From positions 1 through 64,000 of the forward strand of contig NZ_WJIC01000030.1 of NCBI RefSeq assembly GCF_009649815.1: 64,000 bases of DNA, written 5' to 3'. Below the pieces are notes generated by a model, which was given only the letters and a program-made list of their open reading frames with translations, searched no databases and was not told the DNA's origin. The DNA comes from Nocardia sp. SYP-A9097 (lineage in GTDB: Bacteria; Actinomycetota; Actinomycetes; Mycobacteriales; Mycobacteriaceae). This document shows, one piece after another, positions 42,457-51,535 of the stretch; the stretch's first letter is position 1, and the number at the start of each line of letters is the position of its first letter. Both the position numbers and the translations under genes were made by a program.

Positions 42457-44022
42457 GTGACCCTGCCCCCCGCCGACACCACCCCCGATCAGCCCGAAAA
42501 CGAACCCCGCGAAGAGTGTGGTGTTTTCGGTGTCTGGGCCCCGGGTGAAGATGTGGCCAAGCTCACTTACTACGGGCTGTATGCCCTCCAGCATCGCGGT
42601 CAAGAGGCAGCCGGTATCGCCGTCTCCGACGGTTCGCAGGTTCTGGTATTCAAGGATTTGGGCCTGGTGAGCCAGGTCTTCGATGAACAAACTCTCGCGG
42701 CCATGCCCGGCCATGTCGCTGTCGGGCACTGCCGCTACTCCACCACCGGCTCCACCACCTGGGAGAACGCCCAGCCGATCTTCCGCACCACCGCGGTCGG
42801 TTCCGGACTTGCGTTGGGCCACAATGGAAATCTGGTCAATACCGCCGAATTGAGTGCTCGCGCAAGGGAACTCGGTCTGATCAGTGGCCGGGTCGCGGGC
42901 AATATGGCCGCCACCTCCGATTCGGATGTGATGACCGCGCTGCTCGCGCACGCGGCCGCCGACAAGAGCATCGAACAGGCCGCTCTCGAGCTGCTGCCGA
43001 CACTGCGCGGTGCGTTCTGCCTCACCTTCATGGATGAGCACACGCTGTACGCCGCGCGCGATCCGCACGGTGTGCGCCCGCTCTGCCTGGGTCGTCTCGA
43101 CCGTGGCTGGGTGGTCGCCAGCGAAACCGCCGCACTCGATATCGTCGGCGCGTCCTTCGTGCGCGAGATCGAACCCGGCGAACTGCTGGCGATCGACGCG
43201 GACGGGGTGCGCTCGCTGCGCTTCGCCAATCCGACGCCCAAGGGCTGCGTCTTCGAAATGGTGTACCTGGCGCGTCCGGACAGCACCATCTCCGGTCGTT
43301 CCGTGCACGCCACCCGGGTGGAGATCGGCCGCCGACTAGCCGCCGAGCATCCCGTCGAGGCGGACCTGGTCATTCCGGTGCCGGAGTCCGGTACCCCGGC
43401 CGCCGTGGGTTACGCCCAGGGCTCCGGTGTGCCCTACGGCCAGGGCCTGATGAAGAACGCCTATGTCGGCCGCACCTTCATTCAGCCCAGTCAGACCATT
43501 CGCCAGCTCGGTATCCGGCTCAAGCTGAATCCGCTGAAGGATGTCATCCGCGGTAAGCGGCTCATCGTGGTGGACGACTCCATCGTGCGCGGCAATACCC
43601 AGCGCGCGCTGATCCGAATGCTGCGTGAGGCAGGCGCTTTGGAGATCCACGTGCGGATCGCCTCGCCGCCGGTCAAGTGGCCGTGCTTCTACGGCATCGA
43701 CTTCGCCTCACGCGCGGAGCTGATCGCCAATGGGGCCGGGCCCGACGGTATCGAAGGCACCAGCATGGACGAGATGGTGGATGGGGTGCGTCGCTCCATC
43801 GGCGCGGACAGCCTCGGCTATATCTCCCTCGATGCCATGGTCGCCGCCACCGAGCAGCCGCGTTCGCGCCTGTGCTGCGCGTGTTTCGACGGTGACTACC
43901 CGATCGCACTGCCCACCGAGGCGGCCATCGGCAAGAACCTCCTGGAGAGCGTCCTCACCGGCGCGACCGAGTCGGAACTGCTGGCGGACAATGCGAATGC
44001 GAGCGCCCTGAGCCGCCCGTAG
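42457..44022 (+). CDS. purF: Amidophosphoribosyltransferase
   Basis: A 521-residue enzyme for the first committed step of purine synthesis. An N-terminal propeptide ends before the catalytic Cys21 in REECGVFGVW; LQHRGQEAAGIAV and GHCRYSTTGSTTWENAQP are in the glutaminase domain, and LIVVDDSIVRGNTQRAL in the phosphoribosyltransferase domain. Cys residues in GCVFEMVYLARPDS, WPCFYGIDF and RLCCACFDGDYP match the [4Fe-4S] ligands of the Bacillus-type enzyme, so oxygen-sensitive stability is likely. GTG 42457 follows AGGGAGC. In M. tuberculosis purM follows directly; here an ABC transporter operon is inserted. Confidence 0.97.
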   Translation: MTLPPADTTPDQPENEPREECGVFGVWAPGEDVAKLTYYGLYALQHRGQEAAGIAVSDGSQVLVFKDLGLVSQVFDEQTLAAMPGHVAVGHCRYSTTGSTTWENAQPIFRTTAVGSGLALGHNGNLVNTAELSARARELGLISGRVAGNMAATSDSDVMTALLAHAAADKSIEQAALELLPTLRGAFCLTFMDEHTLYAARDPHGVRPLCLGRLDRGWVVASETAALDIVGASFVREIEPGELLAIDADGVRSLRFANPTPKGCVFEMVYLARPDSTISGRSVHATRVEIGRRLAAEHPVEADLVIPVPESGTPAAVGYAQGSGVPYGQGLMKNAYVGRTFIQPSQTIRQLGIRLKLNPLKDVIRGKRLIVVDDSIVRGNTQRALIRMLREAGALEIHVRIASPPVKWPCFYGIDFASRAELIANGAGPDGIEGTSMDEMVDGVRRSIGADSLGYISLDAMVAATEQPRSRLCCACFDGDYPIALPTEAAIGKNLLESVLTGATESELLADNANASALSRP

Positions 44023-44040
44023 CAACCAGCCGTAACCACC

Positions 44041-44073
44041 CGTGCCCGTCCGCGATCCTCGTGGGCGGGCACG
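44041..44073. terminator. Terminator hairpin after purF
   Basis: CGTGCCCGTCCGC (44041-44053) pairs with the segment ending at 44073 with one mismatch and a 7-base loop, followed by AGTGTTTCG. Confidence 0.65.
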
Positions 44074-44190
44074 AGTGTTTCGCGCCCGGCGGCGATATCC
44101 GGTGCGGCCCGCCGATGCCACCGCTCGCGAATTGCGCTGTCGCAGTTGCGACATCGGCCTGGTCGCGCCCATTAGGCAAAAGTGATGAGT

Positions 44191-44224
44191 TTGTTCGTAT
44201 TCGCAACATTCCGGTTATAACCGG
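44191..44224 (+). promoter_or_regulatory. Promoter/operator candidate of peptide ABC transporter operon
   Basis: CCGGTTATAACCGG at 44211-44224 is a perfect 14-bp palindrome whose centre is a TATAAC -10-like sequence. TTGTTC at 44191-44196 could be the -35. It lies 88 bases before the first gene of the operon; a repressor bound here would block the promoter. Confidence 0.5.
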
Positions 44225-44311
44225 CCGATACTGTCCGCAGCCAAACGAAGTCCACCGCGGCGCGGCGGGGCCGCGACCCGGCCCGCGCGCCGCGACTCGA
44301 AAGCAGGCGGT

Positions 44312-45898
44312 ATGCGCGCGAAAAGTATTGCGGCAGTGGGGCTGGCGGGCCTCACCATGCTCGCGGCGGCAGGTTGTGGGTCCGGGCGAACCGGGGGAGA
44401 CAGCGGAGGTGCGGGCCTGGTGGTCGGCACCACCGACAAGATCTTCGCGCTCGACCCGGCCGCGGCCTATGACAACGGATCGCTGCTGGTGGAGACACAG
44501 GTCTACCAGTTCCTGATGAACTTCGCTCCCGGAGAAGCGGTTCCGAAACCCGATGCCGCCGAGAAATGCGGCTTCACCACACCGACCGTGTACAGCTGCA
44601 CACTCAAGCCGAATCTGAAGTTCGCCAACGGCAATCCGCTCACCGCGACCAGCGTGAAGTTCTCCTTCGACCGCATGCTGAAGATCAACGACCCGAACGG
44701 TCCGGCCTCCCTGCTCGGCAATCTCGACCACACCGACGCCCCGAACCCGACCACGGTCAACTTCACCCTCAAGGTCGCCAACGACCAGACCTTCCCGGCC
44801 ATCCTGCCCACCCAGGCCGGACCCATTGTCGATGAGAAGGTGTTCCCGGCGGACAAACTCCTCGACGACGACGCGGCATGGAAGGCCAAGCCGTTCTCCG
44901 GCCCGTACGTCATCACCAGCTACGACAAGAACAAACTCGTGTCGTACCAGGCGAATTCGGATTACGACGGCCTGTTCGGCAAGCCCAAGACCGAAACCGT
45001 CTCCACCAAGTACTACGCCGGTTCGGAGAATATGCGCATCGATGTACAGAACGGCGATATCGACGTCGCCTGGCGCTCGCTCGCCCCGACCGATATCGAA
45101 TCACTGCGCGGCAATGACAAGGTGACGGTCAAGGAAGGCCCGGGCGGCGAACTGCGCTACCTGATCTTCAATATGAACACCATGCCCGGCGGCACTCCGG
45201 CCCAGAAACTCGCCGTGCGCAAGGCCCTGGCCTCCTCGATCGATCGTGAGGCGCTATCCACCGGTGTCTACAAGAACACCTACGCACCCGCGTATTCATC
45301 TGTACCGCAGGGTGTTCCGGGCGCGACCGAACCCTTCAAGGACATCTACGGCGCCAAGCCGAACAAGGCGGCCGCGGCCAAGTTCCTCGCCGACGCGGGT
45401 GTAACCACCCCGGTGGACCTGAACATCCAGTACAACACCGATCACTACGGCAGCACCTCCTCCGAGGAGTACGCCGCCATCAAGAGCCAGCTCGAAGCCA
45501 GCGGGCTGTTCAAGGTGAATCTGCAATCCACCGAATGGGTTTCGTATCAGAAGGAACGGGTCAAGGACACCTACCCGATCTTCCACTTCGGCTGGTTCCC
45601 GGACTACCCGGACGCCGACGACTACCTGACCCCGTTCTTCGGCACCAATAACTTCCTGCAGTCGCACTTCGAGGATCCGCGCATCAACGCCGAACTGCTG
45701 GCCGAGGTGACCGAACCCGACAATGCCAAGCGCATGGCGGCCCTGGCCACTGTACAGCGTTCCCTCGCAGCCGATTTCATCCCGATCCTGCCGCTGCTCT
45801 CTGGTAAGCAGATCGCCGTCGCGGGCAAGAGCGTCTCGGGTGTGGAGAACACCCTCGATCCGTCGTTCAAGTTCCGGTTCGGAGTACTCAGCAAGTGA
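44312..45898 (+). CDS. Peptide ABC transporter, substrate-binding lipoprotein (family 5)
   Basis: A 528-residue lipoprotein. The signal ends at the lipobox LAAAGC (Cys22), so it is anchored outside the membrane. ALDPAAAYDNGSLLVETQVY is the family 5 (DppA/OppA) start, followed by SVKFSFDRML, GPYVITSYDKNKLVSYQAN and RKALASSIDREALSTGVY. It would bind oligopeptides or related compounds. It is first of four genes, each overlapping the next by 1-8 bases. A palindromic operator candidate lies upstream. Codon and base use match the neighbours. Confidence 0.93.
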   Translation: MRAKSIAAVGLAGLTMLAAAGCGSGRTGGDSGGAGLVVGTTDKIFALDPAAAYDNGSLLVETQVYQFLMNFAPGEAVPKPDAAEKCGFTTPTVYSCTLKPNLKFANGNPLTATSVKFSFDRMLKINDPNGPASLLGNLDHTDAPNPTTVNFTLKVANDQTFPAILPTQAGPIVDEKVFPADKLLDDDAAWKAKPFSGPYVITSYDKNKLVSYQANSDYDGLFGKPKTETVSTKYYAGSENMRIDVQNGDIDVAWRSLAPTDIESLRGNDKVTVKEGPGGELRYLIFNMNTMPGGTPAQKLAVRKALASSIDREALSTGVYKNTYAPAYSSVPQGVPGATEPFKDIYGAKPNKAAAAKFLADAGVTTPVDLNIQYNTDHYGSTSSEEYAAIKSQLEASGLFKVNLQSTEWVSYQKERVKDTYPIFHFGWFPDYPDADDYLTPFFGTNNFLQSHFEDPRINAELLAEVTEPDNAKRMAALATVQRSLAADFIPILPLLSGKQIAVAGKSVSGVENTLDPSFKFRFGVLSK

Positions 45899-46920
45899 TC
45901 TCCGGTCAACTGCTGCGGTACCTGGCGGTACGGCTGCTGCTGATCGTGCCCACCACCTGGATTCTGGTGACAGTCGTATTCTTCCTGATGCGGGTGGTGG
46001 GCGATCCGATCACAGCGGCACTCGGCGGACGGCTACCGGCCGACCAGCTGGCGGCGCGTAAACACGCCGCCGGGCTGGACCGGCCCATCCTCACCCAGTA
46101 CTGGGACTACATCAGCAAGCTCGCACAGGGGGATTTCGGCCGCTCCCAAGACAATCGGGCGATCACCGAAGTGGTGTCGACCTACGGGGCGGCCACCCTC
46201 GAACTGGTGTTCTGGGCACTGATCGTGGCCTTCGCCGTGGGAATTCCGCTGGGACGCTATGCCGCCACCCGTCGCGATACGGCCGCCGACGCGGGATTGC
46301 GACTCTTCGCCATCCTCGCCTACGCGGCGCCGGTGTTCTTCGTCGGCCTGCTGCTCAAACTGATCTTCTCGGTGAAACTGCACTGGCTGCCCGCCTCCGG
46401 ACGGGCCAGCACCAATGTGGAGCTCGCGTTGCAACATGTCTCGCCGAAGACGAATGTGCTGTTCATCGACGCGATTCTGTACGGGGACACCGGGTATCTC
46501 TGGGATGTGCTCAAACACGCTGTGCTGCCGGCCATCGCACTCGGCCTGCTCACCGCGGGCGTATTCCTGCGGCTGGTGCGGATCAATCTTATCCAGACGC
46601 TGCGCAGTGATTACGTCGACGCCGCTCGCGCCCGCGGCCTGTCCGCGCGCGTGGTGACCCGGCGGCACGCCTTCCGCAACGCGCTCATTCCCGTCGTCAC
46701 CGTCATGGGCATGTACATCGCGTCCATGCTCGGCGGTGCGATCCTCACCGAACGGACCTTCGACTGGAAGGGACTCGGCTATCAGCTCACCGAGTACCTG
46801 ACCCAGCGCGATTTCGTTGCGGTGCAAGGGATTGTCACATTCCTGGCGCTGGTGGTCGCGATCATGAGTTTCCTGGTGGATCTGATCGTCGCGCTGATCG
46901 ACCCGAGAGTGAGGTTCTGA
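45895..46920 (+). CDS. Peptide ABC transporter permease (DppB-like)
   Basis: A 341-residue permease with six transmembrane segments. The EAA-loop region reads YVDAARARGLSARVVTRRHA, followed by FRNALIPVVTVMG, typical of DppB/OppB. The GTG start overlaps the previous stop by four bases. It pairs with the next gene to form the transmembrane channel. Confidence 0.93.
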   Translation: MISGQLLRYLAVRLLLIVPTTWILVTVVFFLMRVVGDPITAALGGRLPADQLAARKHAAGLDRPILTQYWDYISKLAQGDFGRSQDNRAITEVVSTYGAATLELVFWALIVAFAVGIPLGRYAATRRDTAADAGLRLFAILAYAAPVFFVGLLLKLIFSVKLHWLPASGRASTNVELALQHVSPKTNVLFIDAILYGDTGYLWDVLKHAVLPAIALGLLTAGVFLRLVRINLIQTLRSDYVDAARARGLSARVVTRRHAFRNALIPVVTVMGMYIASMLGGAILTERTFDWKGLGYQLTEYLTQRDFVAVQGIVTFLALVVAIMSFLVDLIVALIDPRVRF

Positions 46921-47915
46921 TGACCGCTCCGGAAGTGGTGACCGATCCGGCCGTCCCGCCGCTCGCCGTGGCGGGGCGGCGCGGGCTGCCCGGGCTGAAG
47001 CTGTTCACCATGACGCACGGATTACAGCGCGCCACACTGATATTCGGGCTCGGACTGATCGCGGTATTCCTGCTCGCCGCACTCCTCGCGCCGTGGATCG
47101 CACCCTACGGACTCGCCCAGAACGCTTCCGACGGTGTGGATTTCGTACGCCAGCAGGCCCCGTCGGCCCAGCATTGGCTCGGCACCTCGGTGCGCGGTGA
47201 GGATGTGCTCTCGCGCGTGCTGTACGGCGCGCGCACCGCGCTGTACGTGATCGCCGTATCGCTGGTGCTGTCGCTATTCGTCGGTGTCCCTTTGGGATTG
47301 ATCTCCGGCTATATCGGCCGCTGGGTCGACCGGGTGCTGGTGCTGTTCATGGACGCCATGTTCGCGTTCCCGACCCTGCTGCTGGCCATCGTGGTCTCGA
47401 TCATGGTGGCGGGCGGTAACTCCAGCAAGCTCGGCGGCGTACTGTCCGCGGCCATCGCCATCACGGTTATCTTTGTGCCGCAATACTTCCGGGTGGTGCG
47501 CAATGCCACCGTGGCGGTCAAGAACGAACCGTATGTGGACGCCGCCCGGGTGAGTGGAGCCTCCACCGTACGCATTCTGTACAAGCACATCTTCGCCAAT
47601 GTCACCCAGTCGCTGCCGGTGATCATCACGCTCAACGGCGCCGAGGCCATTCTCACCCTCGCCGGACTCGGCTTCCTCGGCTTCGGTATCGAACCCACCC
47701 AGGCCGCCGAATGGGGCTTCGACCTCAACAAGGCGCTACAGGACGTACCCAACGGCATCTGGTGGACCGGCGTATTCCCCGGCGCCGCAATCGTTCTCGT
47801 GGTGCTGGGGATGACCCTGGTCGGCGAGAGCCTCAACGAAGTACTCAACCCACTGCTGCGCACCCGCCGCGGCGTGGACGCAGCCGCACCGGAACCGGAG
47901 GTCACCGATGCCTGA
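46920..47915 (+). CDS. Peptide ABC transporter permease (DppC-like)
   Basis: A 331-residue permease of the DppC/OppC type with an N-terminal cytoplasmic extension, first helix in LIFGLGLIAVFLLAALLAPW and the conserved HWLGTSVRGEDVLSRVLYGAR. The EAA loop is in EPYVDAARVSGASTVRILYK. Its ATG overlaps the previous TGA by one base, and its end overlaps the ATPase gene by eight. Confidence 0.93.
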   Translation: MTAPEVVTDPAVPPLAVAGRRGLPGLKLFTMTHGLQRATLIFGLGLIAVFLLAALLAPWIAPYGLAQNASDGVDFVRQQAPSAQHWLGTSVRGEDVLSRVLYGARTALYVIAVSLVLSLFVGVPLGLISGYIGRWVDRVLVLFMDAMFAFPTLLLAIVVSIMVAGGNSSKLGGVLSAAIAITVIFVPQYFRVVRNATVAVKNEPYVDAARVSGASTVRILYKHIFANVTQSLPVIITLNGAEAILTLAGLGFLGFGIEPTQAAEWGFDLNKALQDVPNGIWWTGVFPGAAIVLVVLGMTLVGESLNEVLNPLLRTRRGVDAAAPEPEVTDA

Positions 47916-49578
47916 CCACACCGAGCCCCCGCTCGAAAAGCGCAGTCCCGCACTGTCGGTCGATGCTCTCTCGGTCACCTTCGCCACCGACGCCGGCGCC
48001 GTATACGCGGTCCGCGACGTCTCCTATCAGGTGTATCCCGGCGAAGTCCTCGCCGTCGTCGGTGAATCCGGCTCCGGCAAATCGGTGAGCTCCCGCACCG
48101 CCATCGGACTGCTGCCCGACACCGCGCGAGTGAGCGGCAGCGTCACCCTCGGCAGCGCCGAGATCACCTCCATGAGCGAACGCCAGCTCACCGCGGTGCG
48201 CGGCGGCGATATCGCCATGGTGTTCCAGGAACCCGGCTCCGCGCTCGACGCGCTCTTCACCGTCGGCTACCAGATCATGGAAGCCCTACGCGCGCATAAG
48301 AAAATGAGCCGCATCGCCGCGCGCACCCGCGCCATCGATCTACTGCGCATGGTCGGGCTGCCCGATCCCGAACACCGCGTCGACTACTACCCGCATCAAC
48401 TCTCCGGCGGACAGAAACAACGCGTCATGATCGCCATCGCCATCGCGTGCGAACCCAAGGTGATCATCGCCGACGAACCCACCACCGCCCTCGACGTGAC
48501 CGTGCAGGCCGAAATCCTGGAACTGCTACGGGATCTGCGCGATCGCATCGGCAGCGCCATCATTCTCATCACGCACAATATGGGCGTGGTGGCCGATATG
48601 GCCGACCGCGTAGTCGTCATGCGCGCCGGGCGCGTCATCGAACAGGCCACGGCGGACGACCTTTTCGCCAACCCTGCCCAGGAGTACACCCGCGCACTGC
48701 TCGCCGCCGTCCCGCACCTGGGCACCTCGACTCGGGAAGCTCCGGCCGCCGATTCCGGCGAAGCGGTGCTGGAGATCACCGATCTGACCGTTGAATTCTC
48801 CAGTGGCCTGCGCCGATCCACCTTCAAAGCGGTGCAGGGCGTCAGCTTCGCCATCGCGCGCGGCGAAACCCTGGGCCTGGTAGGCGAATCCGGCTCCGGC
48901 AAATCGACCATCGGCCGCTGCGCCGCCGGATTACAGCGCGCCACAAGCGGATCCGTGCGCGTACTCGGCTCCGAACTGACCGGACTGTCCGAACGCCGCC
49001 TACGCCCACTGCGCCGCCGCCTCGGCTTCGTCTTCCAGGACCCGGCGACCTCCCTCAACCCGAGACTCACCGTCGGTGATTGCGTGGCCGAACCCCTCGT
49101 CGTGCACCGCGCCGCCAATGGCGCGGCCATGCGCGACCGCGTCCGCAAACTCCTCGACGATGTCCAACTCTCCGAAGGCACCGAAAAGCGCTACCCCCAT
49201 GAACTCTCCGGCGGCCAGCGCCAGCGCGTCAGTCTCGCCCGCGCCCTCGTCCTCAACCCCGACCTACTCATAGCCGACGAACCGACCAGCGCCCTCGACG
49301 TCTCCGTCCAAGCCAAGGTCCTCGAACTCTTCGCCGACCTGCAACGCGAATACGGCTGGGCTTGCCTCTTCATCAGCCACGACCTCGCCGTCGTAGACCA
49401 ACTCGCCGACCGGGTAGCCGTCCTCTGCAACGGCGAAGTAGTCGAACAGGGCACCCGAGACCAAATCCTGCGCACCCCCACCCAGGACTACACCCGCCGC
49501 CTGGTAGCAGCGGTTCCGGTCCCGGACCCCCAAGAGCAGCGCCGTAGGCGTGCGGAAAGGCGACAACTGATCTCGTGA
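47908..49578 (+). CDS. Peptide ABC transporter, fused double ATPase (DppD-DppF)
   Basis: A 556-residue protein with two complete nucleotide-binding domains. Each has a Walker A motif GESGSGKS (about residues 51 and 328), a signature (LSGGQKQR, LSGGQRQR) and Walker B (VIIADEPTTALD, LLIADEPTSALD). Separate DppD and DppF are usual in enterobacteria; a fused form is common in actinobacteria. Transport energy for the operon is supplied by this protein. No terminator hairpin is obvious before purM. Confidence 0.95.
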   Translation: MPDHTEPPLEKRSPALSVDALSVTFATDAGAVYAVRDVSYQVYPGEVLAVVGESGSGKSVSSRTAIGLLPDTARVSGSVTLGSAEITSMSERQLTAVRGGDIAMVFQEPGSALDALFTVGYQIMEALRAHKKMSRIAARTRAIDLLRMVGLPDPEHRVDYYPHQLSGGQKQRVMIAIAIACEPKVIIADEPTTALDVTVQAEILELLRDLRDRIGSAIILITHNMGVVADMADRVVVMRAGRVIEQATADDLFANPAQEYTRALLAAVPHLGTSTREAPAADSGEAVLEITDLTVEFSSGLRRSTFKAVQGVSFAIARGETLGLVGESGSGKSTIGRCAAGLQRATSGSVRVLGSELTGLSERRLRPLRRRLGFVFQDPATSLNPRLTVGDCVAEPLVVHRAANGAAMRDRVRKLLDDVQLSEGTEKRYPHELSGGQRQRVSLARALVLNPDLLIADEPTSALDVSVQAKVLELFADLQREYGWACLFISHDLAVVDQLADRVAVLCNGEVVEQGTRDQILRTPTQDYTRRLVAAVPVPDPQEQRRRRAERRQLIS

Positions 49579-49746
49579 GGTCGGGGTAACTCGTCGGGCA
49601 CGTCCAAAATTGTTGTCCCACCCGACCGCACCACGCGTGCGAAAGTGTCAACGGTTCCCAGGCCGTGCGCTAAATACGCGGAGAGGCGGGACTGCTACCG
49701 TGAGCAGGCATCTATCCGTCGATTCGGCTTGGAGCTTTCCCCGACA

Positions 49747-50826
49747 ATGACTGAACAGACCCCCAGTGGCGCTGGTGCTTCGTACGCAGCGGCCGGAGTG
49801 GATATCGAAGCTGGCGACCGCGCAGTGCAGCTGTTCGCGCCGCTGGCCAAGAAGGCTTCCCGGCCCGAAGTACAGGGTGGGATCGGCGGTTTCGCCGGAC
49901 TGTTCGCGCTGAAGGGCGGATACAAAGAGCCGCTGCTGGCCTCCTCCACGGACGGCGTCGGCACCAAGATCGCCATCGCGCAGGCCATGGACAAGCACGA
50001 CACCGTCGGCCTGGACCTGGTCGCCATGGTCGTCGACGACCTGGTCGTGTGCGGCGCCGAACCGCTGTTCCTGCAGGACTACATCGCCGTCGGCAAGGTC
50101 GTCCCCGAGCGCGTCGCCCAGATCGTCTCCGGCATCGCCGAAGGCTGCATCCTGGCCGGCTGCGCCCTGCTCGGCGGCGAGACCGCCGAACACCCGGGCC
50201 TGATGGGCGCGGACGACTACGACATCTCCGGCACCGGCGTCGGCGTGGTCGAAGCCGATGCCGTCCTCGGCCCCGACCGCGTCCGCCCCGGCGACGTCGT
50301 CATCGGCATGGGCGCCTCGGGTCTGCACTCCAACGGTTACTCCCTGGCCCGCAAGGTGCTCCTGGACATCGACCGCATGCAGCTCTCCGGGCATGTGGAA
50401 GAGTTCGGCCGCACCCTCGGCGAGGAGCTTCTCGAGCCCACCAAGATCTACGCCAAGGACTGCCTGGCCCTCATCGCCGAAACCGATGTGCGCACCTTCT
50501 CGCACGTCACCGGCGGCGGCCTGGCCAACAACCTGGCCCGCGTCCTCCCGGCCGGTCTGGTCGCCGAACTGGATCGCGGCACCTGGAGCCCGGCCCCGGT
50601 CTTCAAGCTGATCGCACAGCGCGGCCGCGTCGAGCGCGCCGAAATGGAGAAGACCTTCAATATGGGCGTCGGCATGGTCGCCATCGTGGCCCCCGAGGAC
50701 GCCGACCGCGCCCTCGCGGTGCTGACCGCCCGCCACATCGACTGCTGGACCCTCGGCACCGTCAAGAAGGCCAAGGACGCCGACGCCGAGCGCGCCGTCC
50801 TGCTGGGCGAGCACCCACGCTTCTGA
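49747..50826 (+). CDS. purM: Phosphoribosylformylglycinamidine cyclo-ligase (AIR synthetase)
   Basis: A 359-residue AIR synthetase converting FGAM to AIR. GASYAAAGVDIEAGDRAV, LLASSTDGVGTKIAIAQAM, GGETAEHPGLMG and ASGLHSNGYSLARKV are the family landmarks. ATG 49747 matches the usual N-terminus; an upstream in-frame start would add non-family sequence. It lies ~170 bases after the ABC transporter rather than next to purF. Its unit ends at a 40-base palindrome. Confidence 0.96.
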   Translation: MTEQTPSGAGASYAAAGVDIEAGDRAVQLFAPLAKKASRPEVQGGIGGFAGLFALKGGYKEPLLASSTDGVGTKIAIAQAMDKHDTVGLDLVAMVVDDLVVCGAEPLFLQDYIAVGKVVPERVAQIVSGIAEGCILAGCALLGGETAEHPGLMGADDYDISGTGVGVVEADAVLGPDRVRPGDVVIGMGASGLHSNGYSLARKVLLDIDRMQLSGHVEEFGRTLGEELLEPTKIYAKDCLALIAETDVRTFSHVTGGGLANNLARVLPAGLVAELDRGTWSPAPVFKLIAQRGRVERAEMEKTFNMGVGMVAIVAPEDADRALAVLTARHIDCWTLGTVKKAKDADAERAVLLGEHPRF

Positions 50827-50839
50827 CGTCATAGACAGC

Positions 50840-50879
50840 ACAGGGCCCCGATCACTCCGCGGAGTGATCGGGGCCCTGT
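50840..50879. terminator. 40-base perfect palindrome after purM
   Basis: Arms 50840-50859 and 50860-50879 are perfectly self-complementary (ACAGGGCCCCGATCACTCCG and its complement), with a possible CGCG loop, then TGTATGT. It is the most stable hairpin in the window. Confidence 0.85.
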
Positions 50880-51065
50880 TGTATGTCTGGAATGCCGGAT
50901 GTCGTTGCCGCCCGCCACCTTCGGAGCACCGAGCCCGGAATCCACGTACGCGGAATTCCGGTACGCCAGGTACAGAACACACATCGGCGTCCCGTCCTGG
51001 AGGGACGAGACGCTCGTATCAGCGGTCCTTCAATGTCGTCGGAGCTCGGCGCGCATCGACGTGTC

Positions 51066-51095
51066 AAAGGGCAGGCCAGTCACGGCCTGCCCCTT
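51066..51095 (-). terminator. Terminator hairpin after DUF3073 gene
   Basis: AAAGGGCAGGCC pairs with GGCCTGCCCCTT with one bulge and a 6-base loop, 23 bases past the minus-strand DUF3073 stop. The stretch 50880-51065 otherwise shows no gene or clear signal. Confidence 0.65.
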
Positions 51096-51117
51096 ACTCA
51101 CGTGCGATAAATCCGAG

Positions 51118-51327
51118 TCAGCGGCGCCAGTCGTCGTAGTCGTCTTCGTCCCAGCTCGACTGCGAGTCCTTCGCATCGTGCTCGTCGGAAAGCACACCAC
51201 TCCGCGGCAATTCGGAGGGACTTCCTCCCAGCTCCTTTTGCAGGCTCTGGAAGTCGGTCGGCGCGGAGCTGTACTTGAGCTCGCGTGCCACCTTGGTCTG
51301 CTTTGCCTTAGCCCGGCCACGGCCCAT
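51118..51327 (-). CDS. DUF3073 family protein (Rv0810c-like)
   Basis: A 69-residue protein with a basic start MGRGRAKAKQTKVARELKYS and an acidic end (SWDEDDYDDW), the DUF3073 family. It is conserved in actinobacteria next to purM, as here and in M. tuberculosis (Rv0810c), but has no known function; the charge pattern suggests nucleic-acid or ribosome association. The start is the MGRGRAK methionine at 51327. Confidence 0.9.
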   Translation of the reverse strand: MGRGRAKAKQTKVARELKYSSAPTDFQSLQKELGGSPSELPRSGVLSDEHDAKDSQSSWDEDDYDDWRR

Positions 51328-51535
51328 GGCTGACCCCCTCATGTCACTGCGGGGCGGCCTGGGGTGGTTTGGCGGCCCCGTTCGAATTAATAATCTTCCT
51401 GACAGACACTTTAGCGTGTGTCGGGCGGTCTCGCTTCCAGGAGTGGGGGACAAACCGTCGAAGCGCCACCCGCGACCGGAATTCGCGGCTCCGGCGGAGC
51501 CACGCGGACGGGGCGGTGCGAGGGGCCGGGGCGGC

